From Paenibacillus nanensis (lineage in GTDB: Bacteria; Bacillota; Bacilli; Paenibacillales; Paenibacillaceae): a DNA stretch of 64,000 nt. Both the position numbers and the translations under genes were made by a program. This document shows positions 27,576-38,363 of the stretch, piece by piece. The DNA lies in assembly GCF_003583765.1 (NCBI RefSeq), contig NZ_QXQA01000003.1, positions 248,001-312,000 on the forward strand, in the 5' to 3' direction. A model generated the notes under the pieces. The model was not told the DNA's origin, did no database searches, and was given only the letters and a program-made list of their open reading frames with translations. Position 1 is the stretch's first letter, and every line of letters begins with the position of its first letter.

Positions 27576-27848
27576 TTAAGCTTGTGTGGACAATGCGTTC
27601 AGACGTTTAGCAAGACGAGATTTTTTGCGGGCAGCCGCATTTTTATGAATCAGGCCTTTCGTTACTGCCTTGTCCAATTTTTTCGTTGCAGTGATCAGAG
27701 CCGCTTTTGCAGCTTCTACATCAGTACCTGCGATCGCTTGGTCAGCAGTTTTTACGGCCGAACGAAGAGCGGATTTTTGGGAAGCGTTCAAAGCGCGGCG
27801 CTTTTCGCTAGTTTTAACGCGCTTGATAGCGGATTTAATGTTTGGCAT
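27576..27848 (-). CDS. rpsT: 30S ribosomal protein S20
   Basis: 90 residues, lysine- and arginine-rich, all-helical, with [10 protein letters not shown] at the start and [20 protein letters not shown] near the end, the S20 signature. It binds 16S rRNA. The ATG at 27848 follows TAGGAGGTGAATTCC; a farther ATG (27857) lies inside this site. Divergent from gpr, as in Bacillus. Confidence 0.96.
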   Translation of the reverse strand: MPNIKSAIKRVKTSEKRRALNASQKSALRSAVKTADQAIAGTDVEAAKAALITATKKLDKAVTKGLIHKNAAARKKSRLAKRLNALSTQA

Positions 27849-27898
27849 GGAATTCACCTCCTACAAAGATTACATCAGTAAACAACACAACTTAAAAT

Positions 27899-27927
27899 AT
27901 ATTAGCATGCGAAAGCCTAAAAAGCAA
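27899..27927 (-). promoter_or_regulatory. SigA promoter for rpsT
   Basis: Reverse strand TTGCTT (27922-27927), 17-base spacer, TAATAT (27899-27904), about 50 bases before the start. Confidence 0.65.
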
Positions 27928-28017
27928 TAGTAACCATACGCCCGCATACGACGGAAGCCGTATGAAATGAGGTCATCTGCAAACAATAACGGAAGATGTA
28001 AACCGCGAAGGGAGCCT

Positions 28018-29031
28018 ATGACAGCGATGAAGGAACTTGATTTAGAGCTATACAACGTAAGAACCGATCTGGCGCTTGAAGCAAAGGAGCTTGCGGAACG
28101 TCCCGGCATGGGGGCGATTCCGGGCATTCTTTCCGATACGACGGATGAAGACGGCATTAAGGTGACGGTGCTGCAAGTGCAGAATGAACAAGGGTCGCAG
28201 GCAATCGGGAAAATGATCGGTCATTACGTGACCATTGAAGTGCCCGGCCTGCGCAGCGGCGATACGGAGCTGCAGGACCGCGTAGCGACGCAATTTGCCA
28301 AACATTTCGAATCGTTTCTTGAGCGTCTGAACATTAGCAAAACGGCGCGCGTTCTGGTCGTTGGTTTAGGAAACTGGAATGTCACGCCGGACGCGCTGGG
28401 ACCGCTTGTTGTGGAGAATATTATGGTTACCCGCCATTTCTTCGAGCTGATGCCGGATCAGGTTGCCCCGGGCTATCGTCCCGTCAGCGCCGTTGCGCCT
28501 GGGGTGCTTGGCATTACAGGCATCGAATCGAGCGAGATCGTGCAAGGCATTGCGGAGCAATCGAAGCCGGATCTGATCATCGCGATTGACGCGCTCGCGT
28601 CGAAAGCGCTGGAGCGGGTAAATACAACGATCCAAATCGCCGATACCGGTATTCATCCGGGCTCCGGCATCGGCAACAAACGAAAGGGCTTGACGAAGGA
28701 TATATTGGGCATTCCGGTTATCGCGATTGGCGTGCCGACCGTCGTGTATGCTTCAACGATCGTGAACAATACGTTTGAGATGATGCGGAATCATCTCGAA
28801 GCGCATAAGGGCGACCCGAATCAGATCTTCGGGCTGCTGAATCAGATGGAGGATAACGAGCGGCTGCAGCTTGTGCGCGAGGTGCTGAGCCCGTTAGGCC
28901 ACGACCTGCTGGTGACGCCGAAGGAAGTCGATCAGTTTATCGAAGATATCGCGAACATTATCGCAAGCGGACTTAACGCTTCGCTTCATCAAGCGATTGA
29001 TACGGATAATGTGGCGGCTTATACACACTAG
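28018..29031 (+). CDS. gpr: Germination protease GPR
   Basis: A 337-residue aspartic-type protease that degrades small acid-soluble spore proteins when spores germinate; made as a zymogen in the forespore. Typical blocks are YNVRTDLALEAKEL, VVGLGNWNVTPDALGPLVV, APGVLGITGIES, PDLIIAIDALASKALERVN and DTGIHPGSGIGNKRKGL. It lacks a segment of about 35 residues present in Bacillus subtilis GPR after the IGVPTVV block. AAGGGAG precedes the ATG at 28018; ATG 28027 is also possible. No sigma-G promoter could be assigned with confidence. Confidence 0.95.
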   Translation: MTAMKELDLELYNVRTDLALEAKELAERPGMGAIPGILSDTTDEDGIKVTVLQVQNEQGSQAIGKMIGHYVTIEVPGLRSGDTELQDRVATQFAKHFESFLERLNISKTARVLVVGLGNWNVTPDALGPLVVENIMVTRHFFELMPDQVAPGYRPVSAVAPGVLGITGIESSEIVQGIAEQSKPDLIIAIDALASKALERVNTTIQIADTGIHPGSGIGNKRKGLTKDILGIPVIAIGVPTVVYASTIVNNTFEMMRNHLEAHKGDPNQIFGLLNQMEDNERLQLVREVLSPLGHDLLVTPKEVDQFIEDIANIIASGLNASLHQAIDTDNVAAYTH

Positions 29032-29045
29032 TAACAGAGGAAAAA

Positions 29046-29076
29046 AACGGGATGCGATTGCGTCCCGTTCTTTTTT
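29046..29076 (+). terminator. Terminator after gpr
   Basis: AACGGGATGCG (29046-29056) pairs with CGTCCCGTT (29061-29069), followed by CTTTTTT. Confidence 0.88.
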
Positions 29077-29204
29077 ATTTTGAACTCTTTAATTCTTCGG
29101 CTCTTCTCTCATTATAGTAGTTCTATGAACCTCTCCGATCTCATAGATTGATAGTAGCTAGATCGTTTAACTATCGCTTTGCGGATAATGGGAGGGTAAT
29201 CATA

Positions 29205-30422
29205 ATGAGAAAACAGAAGCAGTTGTGGTGGAAAGTCATTGACGGTCCGAAAATGAGACGATTGCTAGTGACAGGCAGAGCTTTTTCGCTGCTATCGCTC
29301 AGCTCGATGATGTTTTTTATATTGCTAGGCGTTGCGGGCGTTATTCATCAGCAGGCGTCCGATTCGCCGGTTCATTCGATGAAGGGGTTTGCGGCTTCGG
29401 TGCCGGGCGGATTTTTTGGGGAAATGCTCGAGATGGAAATGCCCGCTTTTCATAGCAGCCTGGAATCGGATGCTTTATCCAGCAAAGAGATCGGCTCCTT
29501 CATGATGCGCACGCTGACAAGCATTAACACAAGCTCCCCCAGCGGCTTGCTTGCAGCAGAGCTTCCCGGAATGGGAAGCGAGTCGTTTCTAATCCGGAAG
29601 GGCATTGGCACCGATACGAATGTCGGTCCGCGTGATCATCTGCCGATTACGGGACCGCAGGAGGAGCAGCAAGAAGGCCCGGAGCATTCGGATAACGGTC
29701 AGCAAGACGAGACGGAGCAAGAGCCGGCAGAGACCGAGAAGCCATCCCCGACAGAAACGCCGCAGCCGGACAAGCCTAGCACGGGGGCTTCCAAAATTGC
29801 ATTTATCTATCATTCTCACAACCGCGAATCCTGGTATCCGGAGGCAGGGGAAGGCAAAGCGGATTCCAAAACGAAAAACATAACGCTCGTCGGCAAAAGG
29901 CTGGCGGAAAAGCTGGAGGAAAATGGCGTGGGGGCCATGCATTCCGACACCGACTATCCGACGGCAATTAAAGGCTACCGCTGGGAGCTCAGCTACAAAT
30001 ATTCGAAAAAAACGGTTCAAGAAGCGATGGCGAGCAGCGACGAGCTGAAATTTTTCTTCGACATCCACCGCGACTCGCAAAAACGGAAATATACGACTGT
30101 TGATATTGACGGCGTAAGCTATGCGCAGGTCTATTTTATAATCGGCCATAAAAATCCGAACTGGAAGGAAAACGAGGAGTTCGCAACCAAAATTCACGAT
30201 GCGCTGGAGAAGAAGTACCCTGGTATTTCCAGAGGCATCTGGGGGAAAACTGCTGCTACGGGCAATGCCGAATATAATCAATCCTTAGCTTCCGAATCGG
30301 TGCTGCTGGAGGTCGGCGGCGTCGAGAACACGCTGGAGGAATCGTACCGGACAGCCGACGCGCTGGCCGAAGTGATTGCGGACATTTATTGGGAAGCGGA
30401 AAAAGTGTCAGGAGAGGAGTAA
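29205..30422 (+). CDS. spoIIP: Stage II sporulation protein P
   Basis: 405 residues: an N-terminal membrane anchor (about 23-46), a variable Glu/Pro/Thr-rich linker (about 165-205), and the amidase/endopeptidase domain with IYHSHNRESW, FFDIHRDSQ and a late SVLLEVGGVENTLEES, whose His and Glu residues bind zinc. With SpoIID and SpoIIM it thins peptidoglycan during engulfment. GGGAGGG precedes the ATG at 29205. CATAGATT at about 29142 could be a sigma-E -10. Followed by yqxA after five bases, as in Bacillus. Confidence 0.94.
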   Translation: MRKQKQLWWKVIDGPKMRRLLVTGRAFSLLSLSSMMFFILLGVAGVIHQQASDSPVHSMKGFAASVPGGFFGEMLEMEMPAFHSSLESDALSSKEIGSFMMRTLTSINTSSPSGLLAAELPGMGSESFLIRKGIGTDTNVGPRDHLPITGPQEEQQEGPEHSDNGQQDETEQEPAETEKPSPTETPQPDKPSTGASKIAFIYHSHNRESWYPEAGEGKADSKTKNITLVGKRLAEKLEENGVGAMHSDTDYPTAIKGYRWELSYKYSKKTVQEAMASSDELKFFFDIHRDSQKRKYTTVDIDGVSYAQVYFIIGHKNPNWKENEEFATKIHDALEKKYPGISRGIWGKTAATGNAEYNQSLASESVLLEVGGVENTLEESYRTADALAEVIADIYWEAEKVSGEE

Positions 30423-30427
30423 GAGCG

Positions 30428-30835
30428 ATGGGACGTCATGCTTGGAAGTGGCTAGGTATAGGCTGCGCGCTGGCATTTCTGGTTCTGTTCGGACTGGAGA
30501 TGTCCACGACGGGGATCGAACGGATTTATGGACCGATTGAAGGCGAATATGCCGAGGGCTCAAATGGTATCGCTTCTGCGGTAAACGAGCGTTACGAGTC
30601 TGAGACGGACAAACGGATTGCGGAGCTGGAGCGGGAGCTGGAGGAGGTCCGCCGCCTTGCGAATGGCGATGGCTACATGGACGAAAAAGGGTATCCGCGT
30701 CTTCCGGGCGTGCCTTACGAGGATGAAGAGCCCGCCGTCAATAAGCTCGCCGATTCCACCTCCGGCATGCTGCAATCCGCGTCTAGCGCAGGCATTCGGT
30801 TCGTCGTGTCCTTGTTCGACGGCTTATTGAACTAA
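30428..30835 (+). CDS. yqxA: YqxA-like protein (DUF3679)
   Basis: 135 residues: one membrane helix (about 6-25), a charged region with a short coiled coil (about 60-78, RIAELERELEEVRRLA), and a hydrophobic C-terminal helix. It stands between spoIIP and lepA exactly like yqxA of Bacillus subtilis. Function unknown. AGGAG at 30416-30420 overlaps the end of spoIIP, suggesting coupling and likely mother-cell expression. Confidence 0.75.
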   Translation: MGRHAWKWLGIGCALAFLVLFGLEMSTTGIERIYGPIEGEYAEGSNGIASAVNERYESETDKRIAELERELEEVRRLANGDGYMDEKGYPRLPGVPYEDEEPAVNKLADSTSGMLQSASSAGIRFVVSLFDGLLN

Positions 30836-30842
30836 ACCTTCG

Positions 30843-30871
30843 TTGCTGACATTCCTGCAAGCTGATATAAT
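30843..30871 (+). promoter_or_regulatory. SigA promoter for lepA
   Basis: TTGCTG (30843-30848), 17-base spacer, consensus TATAAT (30866-30871), 42 bases before the start. Confidence 0.7.
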
Positions 30872-30913
30872 AGGAAGAATGATTGGATTATTGGAATGTT
30901 GGGGGCTTGAGGC

Positions 30914-32731
30914 ATGACAGACGTTCGTGACCGACAGAAGAAAATAAGAAATTTTTCCATTATCGCTCATATTGACCACGGGAAGTCGACGCTTGCGGAT
31001 CGTATTCTGGAATATACCGGAGCGCTCAGCTCCAGGGAAATGCAGGCGCAAGTACTGGATCAGATGGATTTGGAGCGCGAGCGCGGCATTACGATTAAAT
31101 TGCAAGCCGTTCGTTTAACGTACCGAGCCGATGACGGCGAGGAATATTTGCTTAACCTGATTGATACGCCGGGCCACGTCGACTTTACATATGAAGTTTC
31201 GCGAAGCATGGCGGCTTGCGAAGGCGCGCTGCTCGTCGTTGACGCGGCGCAGGGCATCGAAGCGCAGACGCTTGCTAACGTGTACCTCGCGCTGGATAAT
31301 AACCTTGAGGTGCTGCCGGTTATTAACAAAATCGATCTTCCGAGCGCGGAGCCGGAGCGGGTGAAGCAGGAGATCGAAGACGTAATCGGGTTGGACGCAA
31401 GCGAAGCGGTCCATGCTTCCGCCAAAGCGGGCATCGGCATCAAGGAAATTTTGGAGCAGGTCGTTACCAAAATTCCGCCGCCGAACGGCGATCCAGACCA
31501 GCCGCTGAAGGCGCTCATTTTCGACTCCCATTATGACGCGTATAAAGGCGTTATTGTGTACGTAAGGGTTGTCGACGGAAGCATTCGCGCTGGCAAGAAG
31601 ATCCGTTTCATGGCGACAGGCGCGGAGTTCGAGGTCATCGAGGTCGGCGCGTTTAAGCCGCGCATGACAATCGTCGACGAGCTGTCTGTCGGCGATGTAG
31701 GATTCGTCGTAGCGGGTATTAAAAACGTTAAGGATACGCGTGTCGGCGACACCGTCACCGATGCCAAGCGACCGGCTCCCGAGCCGCTGCCGGGCTACCG
31801 CCGGATTAATCCGATGGTGTATTGCGGTCTATATCCGATTGAGACGCAGGATTATAACGATTTGCGCGAAGCGCTGGAGAAGCTCGAGCTTAATGACGCG
31901 TCTCTCCGCTATGAGCCGGAATCGTCGACGGCGCTCGGATTCGGCTTCCGATGCGGCTTCCTGGGACTTCTCCACATGGAGATTATCCAGGAGCGGATTG
32001 AACGGGAATTCAACATCCCTCTCATTACGACCGCGCCGAGCGTTATTTACAAGGTGACATTGACAAACGGCGAGCAGCACGACATCGACAATCCGTCCAA
32101 CTATCCGGAATCCGGCCGTCTGGACTATGTCGAGGAACCGTATGTCAAAGCTTCGATCATCGTTCCGAACGATTACGTCGGTACAATTATGGAGCTTTGC
32201 CAGGGCAAACGCGGCGAGTTTCTCAATATGGAATATCTGGATACAAACCGCGTTACGTTGTCTTACGATATGCCGTTGTCTGAAATCGTTTATGATTTCT
32301 TCGATCAATTGAAATCGAGAACGAAGGGTTACGCTTCGTTCGATTACGAGCTTTCGGGCTACCGCAAATCCAATCTGGTGAAGATGGATATTATGCTGAA
32401 CGGCGAGCAGGTTGACGCCTTGTCCGTAATTGTTCACCGGGACAGAGCGTATCAACGAGGGCGGATCATTTGCGAGAAGATGAAGGAGCTTATCCCTCGC
32501 CAAATGTTCGAGGTGCCGGTACAGGCTTCCATCGGCACCAAGGTTATTGCGCGCGAAACGGTAAAGGCGATGCGCAAAAACGTTCTTGCCAAGTGCTACG
32601 GCGGCGATATCAGCCGGAAGCGCAAGCTGCTCGAGAAGCAGAAGGAAGGCAAGAAGCGGATGAAGCAGGTCGGCAGCGTCGAAGTGCCACAGGAAGCGTT
32701 TATGGCGGTGCTCAAAATCGACGAAGATTAA
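30914..32731 (+). CDS. lepA: Elongation factor 4 (LepA)
   Basis: A ribosome-associated GTPase of 605 residues. G1 is [10 protein letters not shown]2 falls in RERGITIK, G3 DTPGH, G4 NKID, G5 SAK. Domain II, two EF-G-like domains and the LepA-specific C-terminal domain ([35 protein letters not shown]) are complete. Thought to help 30S assembly or remobilise stalled ribosomes. In the conserved spoIIP-yqxA-lepA-hemW order. Confidence 0.97.
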   Translation: MTDVRDRQKKIRNFSIIAHIDHGKSTLADRILEYTGALSSREMQAQVLDQMDLERERGITIKLQAVRLTYRADDGEEYLLNLIDTPGHVDFTYEVSRSMAACEGALLVVDAAQGIEAQTLANVYLALDNNLEVLPVINKIDLPSAEPERVKQEIEDVIGLDASEAVHASAKAGIGIKEILEQVVTKIPPPNGDPDQPLKALIFDSHYDAYKGVIVYVRVVDGSIRAGKKIRFMATGAEFEVIEVGAFKPRMTIVDELSVGDVGFVVAGIKNVKDTRVGDTVTDAKRPAPEPLPGYRRINPMVYCGLYPIETQDYNDLREALEKLELNDASLRYEPESSTALGFGFRCGFLGLLHMEIIQERIEREFNIPLITTAPSVIYKVTLTNGEQHDIDNPSNYPESGRLDYVEEPYVKASIIVPNDYVGTIMELCQGKRGEFLNMEYLDTNRVTLSYDMPLSEIVYDFFDQLKSRTKGYASFDYELSGYRKSNLVKMDIMLNGEQVDALSVIVHRDRAYQRGRIICEKMKELIPRQMFEVPVQASIGTKVIARETVKAMRKNVLAKCYGGDISRKRKLLEKQKEGKKRMKQVGSVEVPQEAFMAVLKIDED

Positions 32732-32747
32732 AAATGGTCAAGATGGG

Positions 32748-32774
32748 GGAGAGCGATGCTCTCCTTCCTTTTTT
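32748..32774 (+). terminator. Terminator between lepA and hemW
   Basis: GGAGAGC (32748-32754), three-base loop, GCTCTCC (32758-32764), then TTCCTTTTTT. A short but stable stem; probably partial. Confidence 0.6.
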
Positions 32775-32796
32775 GCCCCCGGAAGGAGATGGAAGA

Positions 32797-33969
32797 ATGA
32801 ATCCATTACAAGCGTCCCCGAAGGCGCTCTATATTCATATCCCTTTTTGCACGAACAAATGCCACTATTGCGATTTTACTTCCTATGTGCTGAAAGGCCA
32901 GCCGGTGGATCAATATTTGGACGCCTTGGAGGAAGAGATGAAGCGGACCGTAGCCGCTCTTCCCCCGCAGCGAATCGAGACGGTTTTCGTTGGAGGAGGC
33001 ACGCCGACCGTGCTTACGCCTCCGCAGATGGAACGGTTTCTAAAGTCGGTATTCGCGCACTTTCCGATCGCGGCTGACGCGGAATTTACGATGGAAGCCA
33101 ATCCAGGCACGACGGATATCGACAAGCTGCAGGCAATGAAAGCGGGCGGAGTAAACAGGATCAGCTTCGGCGTGCAATCATTCGATAACGGACTGCTGGA
33201 GCGTATCGGGCGCATTCACAATGTCGACGATGTGTATCGCAGCCTTGAGAACGCGCGCGCCGTTGGCTTTGACAATCTGTCCATCGATCTTATGTTCGGC
33301 TTGCCGAAGCAGACGCTGGCGCAGCTGGCGGACAGTGTGGAGAGGGCTATGGCGCTCGGACTGCCGCATTATTCGCTGTATAGTTTGAAGGTTGAAGAGA
33401 ACACGCTGTTTCACAAGTTATATGAACGCAATGAGCTTCCGCTGCCTGCGGAAGAAGAGGAATATGAGATGTTTCTTCTATTAATGAAGAAGCTGAAAGA
33501 GAACGGTTACCGCCATTATGAGATCAGCAATTTCGCGAAGCCGGGTTATGAGAGCCGGCACAACTCCGTTTATTGGCGCAATGAACCGTATTACGGACTG
33601 GGAGCGGGTGCGCATGGGTACGCGAAGCGCGAACGGCATGTGAATCTAAAAGGGATTCAGCCTTACATCGAAGCCAACAAAGAAAGGCTGCCTAGGCTTG
33701 AAGTATACGATATTCCAGAGAGCGAGGCGATGGAGGACTTTATGATGGTCGGTCTCCGCCTGCTGGATGGGGTTCGCGCTTCCCGTTTCGAAGAGCAGTT
33801 CCCTGGCCGGAAGCTGGAGGACGTATTCGGACCGGTAATCGAGAAGCAGCTGCGTGACGGATTGCTCGAGCGGCTGGAACGGGACGGGGATTTTGTGTAT
33901 AGGCTAACGGAGCGAGGTGTATTGCTGGGCAATGAAGTGTTCGGCGCTTTCATTACCGCGGCGGTATAA
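32797..33969 (+). CDS. hemW: Radical SAM heme chaperone HemW
   Basis: 390 residues starting at the ATG 32797 behind AAGGAG; the much longer frame from 32470 overlaps lepA and is not credible. The cluster motif is CTNKCHYC (CxxxCxxC followed by an additional cysteine position typical of HemW/HemN), then FVGGGTPTVL, EANPGT, FGVQSFDN, and a HemN C-terminal domain. HemW inserts heme into respiratory proteins and is often mis-annotated as coproporphyrinogen oxidase. As in Bacillus, it lies between lepA and hrcA, here with a GNAT gene added. Confidence 0.93.
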   Translation: MNPLQASPKALYIHIPFCTNKCHYCDFTSYVLKGQPVDQYLDALEEEMKRTVAALPPQRIETVFVGGGTPTVLTPPQMERFLKSVFAHFPIAADAEFTMEANPGTTDIDKLQAMKAGGVNRISFGVQSFDNGLLERIGRIHNVDDVYRSLENARAVGFDNLSIDLMFGLPKQTLAQLADSVERAMALGLPHYSLYSLKVEENTLFHKLYERNELPLPAEEEEYEMFLLLMKKLKENGYRHYEISNFAKPGYESRHNSVYWRNEPYYGLGAGAHGYAKRERHVNLKGIQPYIEANKERLPRLEVYDIPESEAMEDFMMVGLRLLDGVRASRFEEQFPGRKLEDVFGPVIEKQLRDGLLERLERDGDFVYRLTERGVLLGNEVFGAFITAAV

Positions 33970-33976
33970 ATATCTC

Positions 33977-34005
33977 TTGAGAATTAATTCGTTATGATGT
34001 ATATT
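33977..34005 (+). promoter_or_regulatory. SigA promoter of the ArgA-like gene
   Basis: TTGAGA (33977-33982), exactly 17 bases, TATATT (34000-34005). The -10 is covered by the ARG box. Confidence 0.65.
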
Positions 34006-34034
34006 TATTCATATTCATAACGAATGATCATTCG
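33998..34034 (+). promoter_or_regulatory. Putative tandem ArgR operator (ARG boxes)
   Basis: TGTATATTTATTCA (33998-34011) matches the ARG-box form TGNAT-N4-ATNCA. A second, perfect palindrome CGAATGATCATTCG (34021-34034) has the GAAT-N4-ATTC core, with centres 23 bp apart. Both lie at or just after the -10, the position of a repressor. A longer inverted repeat, ATTCGTTATGA (33987-33997) and TCATAACGAAT (34015-34025), overlaps them. Confidence 0.5.
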
Positions 34035-34059
34035 GGGACTCGCGGAGGTGCAGGCAGCG

Positions 34060-34533
34060 ATGCAAGCAGTGGAAGTGTTATGCAGAACGGCAACAAAAGA
34101 TGATGTGGAAACATTATATCAGCTCATTAAAGGCTACGCTGAGAAAGGTGTCATGCTGCCTCGAACGCGCGAGACCCTAACCTATATAATCGATACGTTC
34201 GTCGTGGCGGAAATCGGAGGCGAGATTGTCGGCTGCGGTTCGAATTTGAGGCTGGGCGATAATTTAATCGAAATCCGGTCCTTGGGCATTACGGACGGCT
34301 ACAAGAGCCTGGGCATCGGGAGCAAGCTGGTGGACAAATTGCTGGAGCAGGCAAAAGCCCAAGGCGTAACAAAGGTGATGGCGCTGACTTATGCCGTTTC
34401 GTTTTTCGAGCGGAACGGATTCAAGGTTGTGGACAAAGAAATTTTCCCCGAGAAAGTATGGCGGGATTGCGTCAACTGTCCGAAGCAGCATGCTTGCGAC
34501 GAAATCGCGGTGCTGAAAGAATTGAATGAATGA
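34060..34533 (+). CDS. ArgA-like GNAT N-acetyltransferase
   Basis: 157 residues from the ATG at 34060, which has GGAGGTG ten bases upstream; an earlier ATG at 34024 lies within the operator palindrome. GNAT core: VVAEIGGEIVGCGSN, IEIRSLGITDGYKSLGIGSKLV (acetyl-CoA loop) and VSFFERNGFKVVDKE. The C-terminal RDCVNCPKQHACDEIAV with three cysteines is known from short single-domain N-acetylglutamate synthases. Together with the ARG boxes, a role in the first step of arginine synthesis is likely (inference). It is inserted between hemW and hrcA and ends in its own terminator. Confidence 0.8.
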   Translation: MQAVEVLCRTATKDDVETLYQLIKGYAEKGVMLPRTRETLTYIIDTFVVAEIGGEIVGCGSNLRLGDNLIEIRSLGITDGYKSLGIGSKLVDKLLEQAKAQGVTKVMALTYAVSFFERNGFKVVDKEIFPEKVWRDCVNCPKQHACDEIAVLKELNE

Positions 34534-34556
34534 GGCCATTATATCGTTCCATTATG

Positions 34557-34600
34557 AACGCTTTGCCGCCGCTCTTCAGAGTGTGCTGCAAGGCGTTTTT
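34557..34600 (+). terminator. Terminator after the ArgA-like gene
   Basis: AACGCTTTGCCGC (34557-34569) pairs with GCTGCAAGGCGTT (34585-34597; one mismatch, one G-T), followed by T. Confidence 0.7.
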
Positions 34601-34635
34601 CATGCAGATGCTCCGCCGAAAAATAACGAACCGAC

Positions 34636-34665
34636 TTGACAATAAGGAAGCGGGTTTGGTATTTT
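34636..34665 (+). promoter_or_regulatory. SigA promoter of the hrcA-dnaK operon
   Basis: Consensus TTGACA (34636-34641), 18-base spacer, TATTTT (34660-34665), just before the CIRCE element. Confidence 0.75.
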
Positions 34666-34676
34666 TGTATTAGCGA

Positions 34677-34703
34677 TTAGCACTCATTGCTGTTGAGTGC
34701 TAA
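34677..34703 (+). promoter_or_regulatory. CIRCE operator (HrcA binding site)
   Basis: TTAGCACTC, nine bases, GAGTGCTAA: a perfect CIRCE inverted repeat in the 5' leader, 41 bases before the hrcA start. Confidence 0.98.
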
Positions 34704-34744
34704 CGGATGAAGAAGATAAACCTTAATACAATGGAGGGATTGAA

Positions 34745-35770
34745 ATGCTGACGGATCGCCAACGTATGATTTTGAATGCAATCGTAGATGATTATATTCG
34801 CTCTGCGGAACCGGTCGGTTCACGCAGCATTTCGAAGCGCGGCGACGTCGCTTTCAGTCCTGCGACGATTCGTAACGAGATGGCGGACCTGGAGGAGCTC
34901 GGCTTCCTTGAACAGCCGCATACGTCCGCAGGCCGCGTGCCGTCCACGAAGGGCTATCGGTATTACGTCGATCATCTTGTTCAGCGCAAGCAGCTGAACG
35001 AAGAGGATCTGAATATGGTCCGTTCGCTCGTATCGGACAAGATGAACCAAATGGAGCAGGTGATTCAGCATACGGCTTCCATTTTGTCCAATTTGACGAA
35101 CTACACCTCGATTTTGCTGGGACCGGAGCTGTTAAACGCTTCCTTGAAGCATTTCGGCTTAGTGCCGTTAAACGCGACATCCGCGGTAGCGATTATCGTA
35201 ACGAATACGGGGCATGTTGAAAACCGGACCATTCCGATCCCGCCCGACGTTCAGATGGACGAAATGCAGAAGGTAGTCAATATTTTAAATACAAAGCTGG
35301 TCGGTGTGCCTCTTATCCGGCTGAAAGCGAAGCTGTACAGCGAGGTTGGCCAGGAGCTTGAGCGGCATGTCGATCATTATGAAGCGCTTCTTAACATGCT
35401 TGAGGGCGCGCTTCAGAACGATGAAGAGCAGCGCGTGTTTATGAGCGGCACGACCAACATGCTGACGCAGCCGGAATTTAAGGATGTCGACAAAGTGAAA
35501 ACCATTCTTGATTTGCTGAGCGAAACGCCTGCCGTTATGAAGCTGGTGTCTTCCGCGTCTACGGGCATACAAGTCCGTATCGGAACGGAGAATGATCATC
35601 AAGCGATTAGCGATTGCAGTTTGATTACCGCCACTTATTCGCTTGACGGAGAGCCGCTCGGAACTATCGGCATATTAGGACCTACCCGGATGGAATACGG
35701 CAAAGTCATAAGCCTGATCGATATGATCTCCAAGGACATGGGGACATTGCTGAGCCGTTGGTATAAATAA
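34745..35770 (+). CDS. hrcA: Heat-inducible transcription repressor HrcA
   Basis: 341 residues. N-terminal winged helix (MLTDRQRMILNAIVDDYI, SPATIRNEMADLEELGFL, HTSAGRVPSTKGYRYYVD), followed by the GAF-like core and dimer domain with FNNPEF-like TQPEFKDVDKV. It binds the CIRCE element upstream of its own gene and needs GroE for activity. GGAGGG precedes the ATG. First gene of hrcA-grpE-dnaK-dnaJ. Confidence 0.97.
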   Translation: MLTDRQRMILNAIVDDYIRSAEPVGSRSISKRGDVAFSPATIRNEMADLEELGFLEQPHTSAGRVPSTKGYRYYVDHLVQRKQLNEEDLNMVRSLVSDKMNQMEQVIQHTASILSNLTNYTSILLGPELLNASLKHFGLVPLNATSAVAIIVTNTGHVENRTIPIPPDVQMDEMQKVVNILNTKLVGVPLIRLKAKLYSEVGQELERHVDHYEALLNMLEGALQNDEEQRVFMSGTTNMLTQPEFKDVDKVKTILDLLSETPAVMKLVSSASTGIQVRIGTENDHQAISDCSLITATYSLDGEPLGTIGILGPTRMEYGKVISLIDMISKDMGTLLSRWYK

Positions 35771-35804
35771 TGACGGACTTGGATTATTTTTAGGAGGTGA
35801 TTAG

Positions 35805-36377
35805 ATGAGCGAGAAGGAACAACATAACGATGCAGTGGATACAGTAGTGGATGAGGCTGTTGCTGAGGAGACGCTGGAAACCGCGGCCGACGGGCAGCCG
35901 GAGGAAGCTCCGGCTGATGCGGCGGATGACGCGCGGTACGCGGAGCTTGCCAAGCAAGCGGAAGATGCCCAGCAGCGATACTTACGAGCGCAGGCGGACT
36001 TTGACAACTTCCGCCGCCGGACAATGAAAGAAAAAGAAGAGCTTGGACAATACGCGTCCATGAAGCTTCTTGGCCAGTTGCTGCCGGTCGTTGATAACTT
36101 CGAGCGCGCAATTGCCGCGTCATCGAGCAACAGCGACTATGAGTCGCTCGCCAAAGGCGTGGATATGATTTTCCGCCAGCTGACGCAGACGCTGGAAGCG
36201 GAAGGACTGAAGCCGATTCAAGCAGTCGGTGAACCGTTTAATCCCGAATTCCATCAGGCTATTATGCAGGTGGAGTCCGATGAATATGAAGAAGGCATCG
36301 TCGTGGAGGAAGTGCAGAAAGGCTATATGCTGAAAGACAAAGTGCTTCGCCCTGCGATGGTTAAAGTAAGCGGATAA
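35805..36377 (+). CDS. grpE: Nucleotide exchange factor GrpE
   Basis: 190 residues: an acidic disordered head (about 1-45), the long dimerising coiled coil (about 45-95, ending in FRRRTMKEKEELGQYASMKLLGQLLPVVDNFERA spread over two blocks) and a C-terminal beta domain (PFNPEFHQAIMQVESDEYEEG, about 143-163; VLRPAMVKVS). It releases ADP from DnaK. TAGGAGGTGATTAG is a near-perfect ribosome site. Confidence 0.96.
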   Translation: MSEKEQHNDAVDTVVDEAVAEETLETAADGQPEEAPADAADDARYAELAKQAEDAQQRYLRAQADFDNFRRRTMKEKEELGQYASMKLLGQLLPVVDNFERAIAASSSNSDYESLAKGVDMIFRQLTQTLEAEGLKPIQAVGEPFNPEFHQAIMQVESDEYEEGIVVEEVQKGYMLKDKVLRPAMVKVSG

Positions 36378-36411
36378 GAATGACATGCATCATACGAATC
36401 GAAAAAATTAG

Positions 36412-38262
<1,851 letters not shown>

Positions 38263-38278
38263 GCGGGACAACAGGCGA

Positions 38279-38319
38279 GAGGTCAAAGGGAGGGCTTGCC
38301 CTGTCTTTGACCTCCTTTC
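38279..38319 (+). terminator. Hairpin between dnaK and dnaJ
   Basis: GAGGTCAAAG (38279-38288) pairs with CTTTGACCTC (38305-38314), with an inner AGGGCTTGCCCT helix (38291-38302). The following CCTTTCG is a poor T run, so partial termination or mRNA processing is more likely than a full stop. Confidence 0.6.
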
Positions 38320-38363
38320 GTGCGTATAAGGGACTAATGAAGCAGCGGGGGTGAGATGATCGG

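Noticed and set aside
27928..28017. Sigma-G promoter for gpr
   Set aside because: GTATG (27960-27964) and GCATA (27944-27948) match the -35 form but no acceptable CATNHTA lies 17-18 bases downstream.
32470..32796. N-terminal extension of HemW overlapping lepA
   Set aside because: The extension is in another frame of lepA, has no ribosome site, and the family starts near the ATG at 32797.
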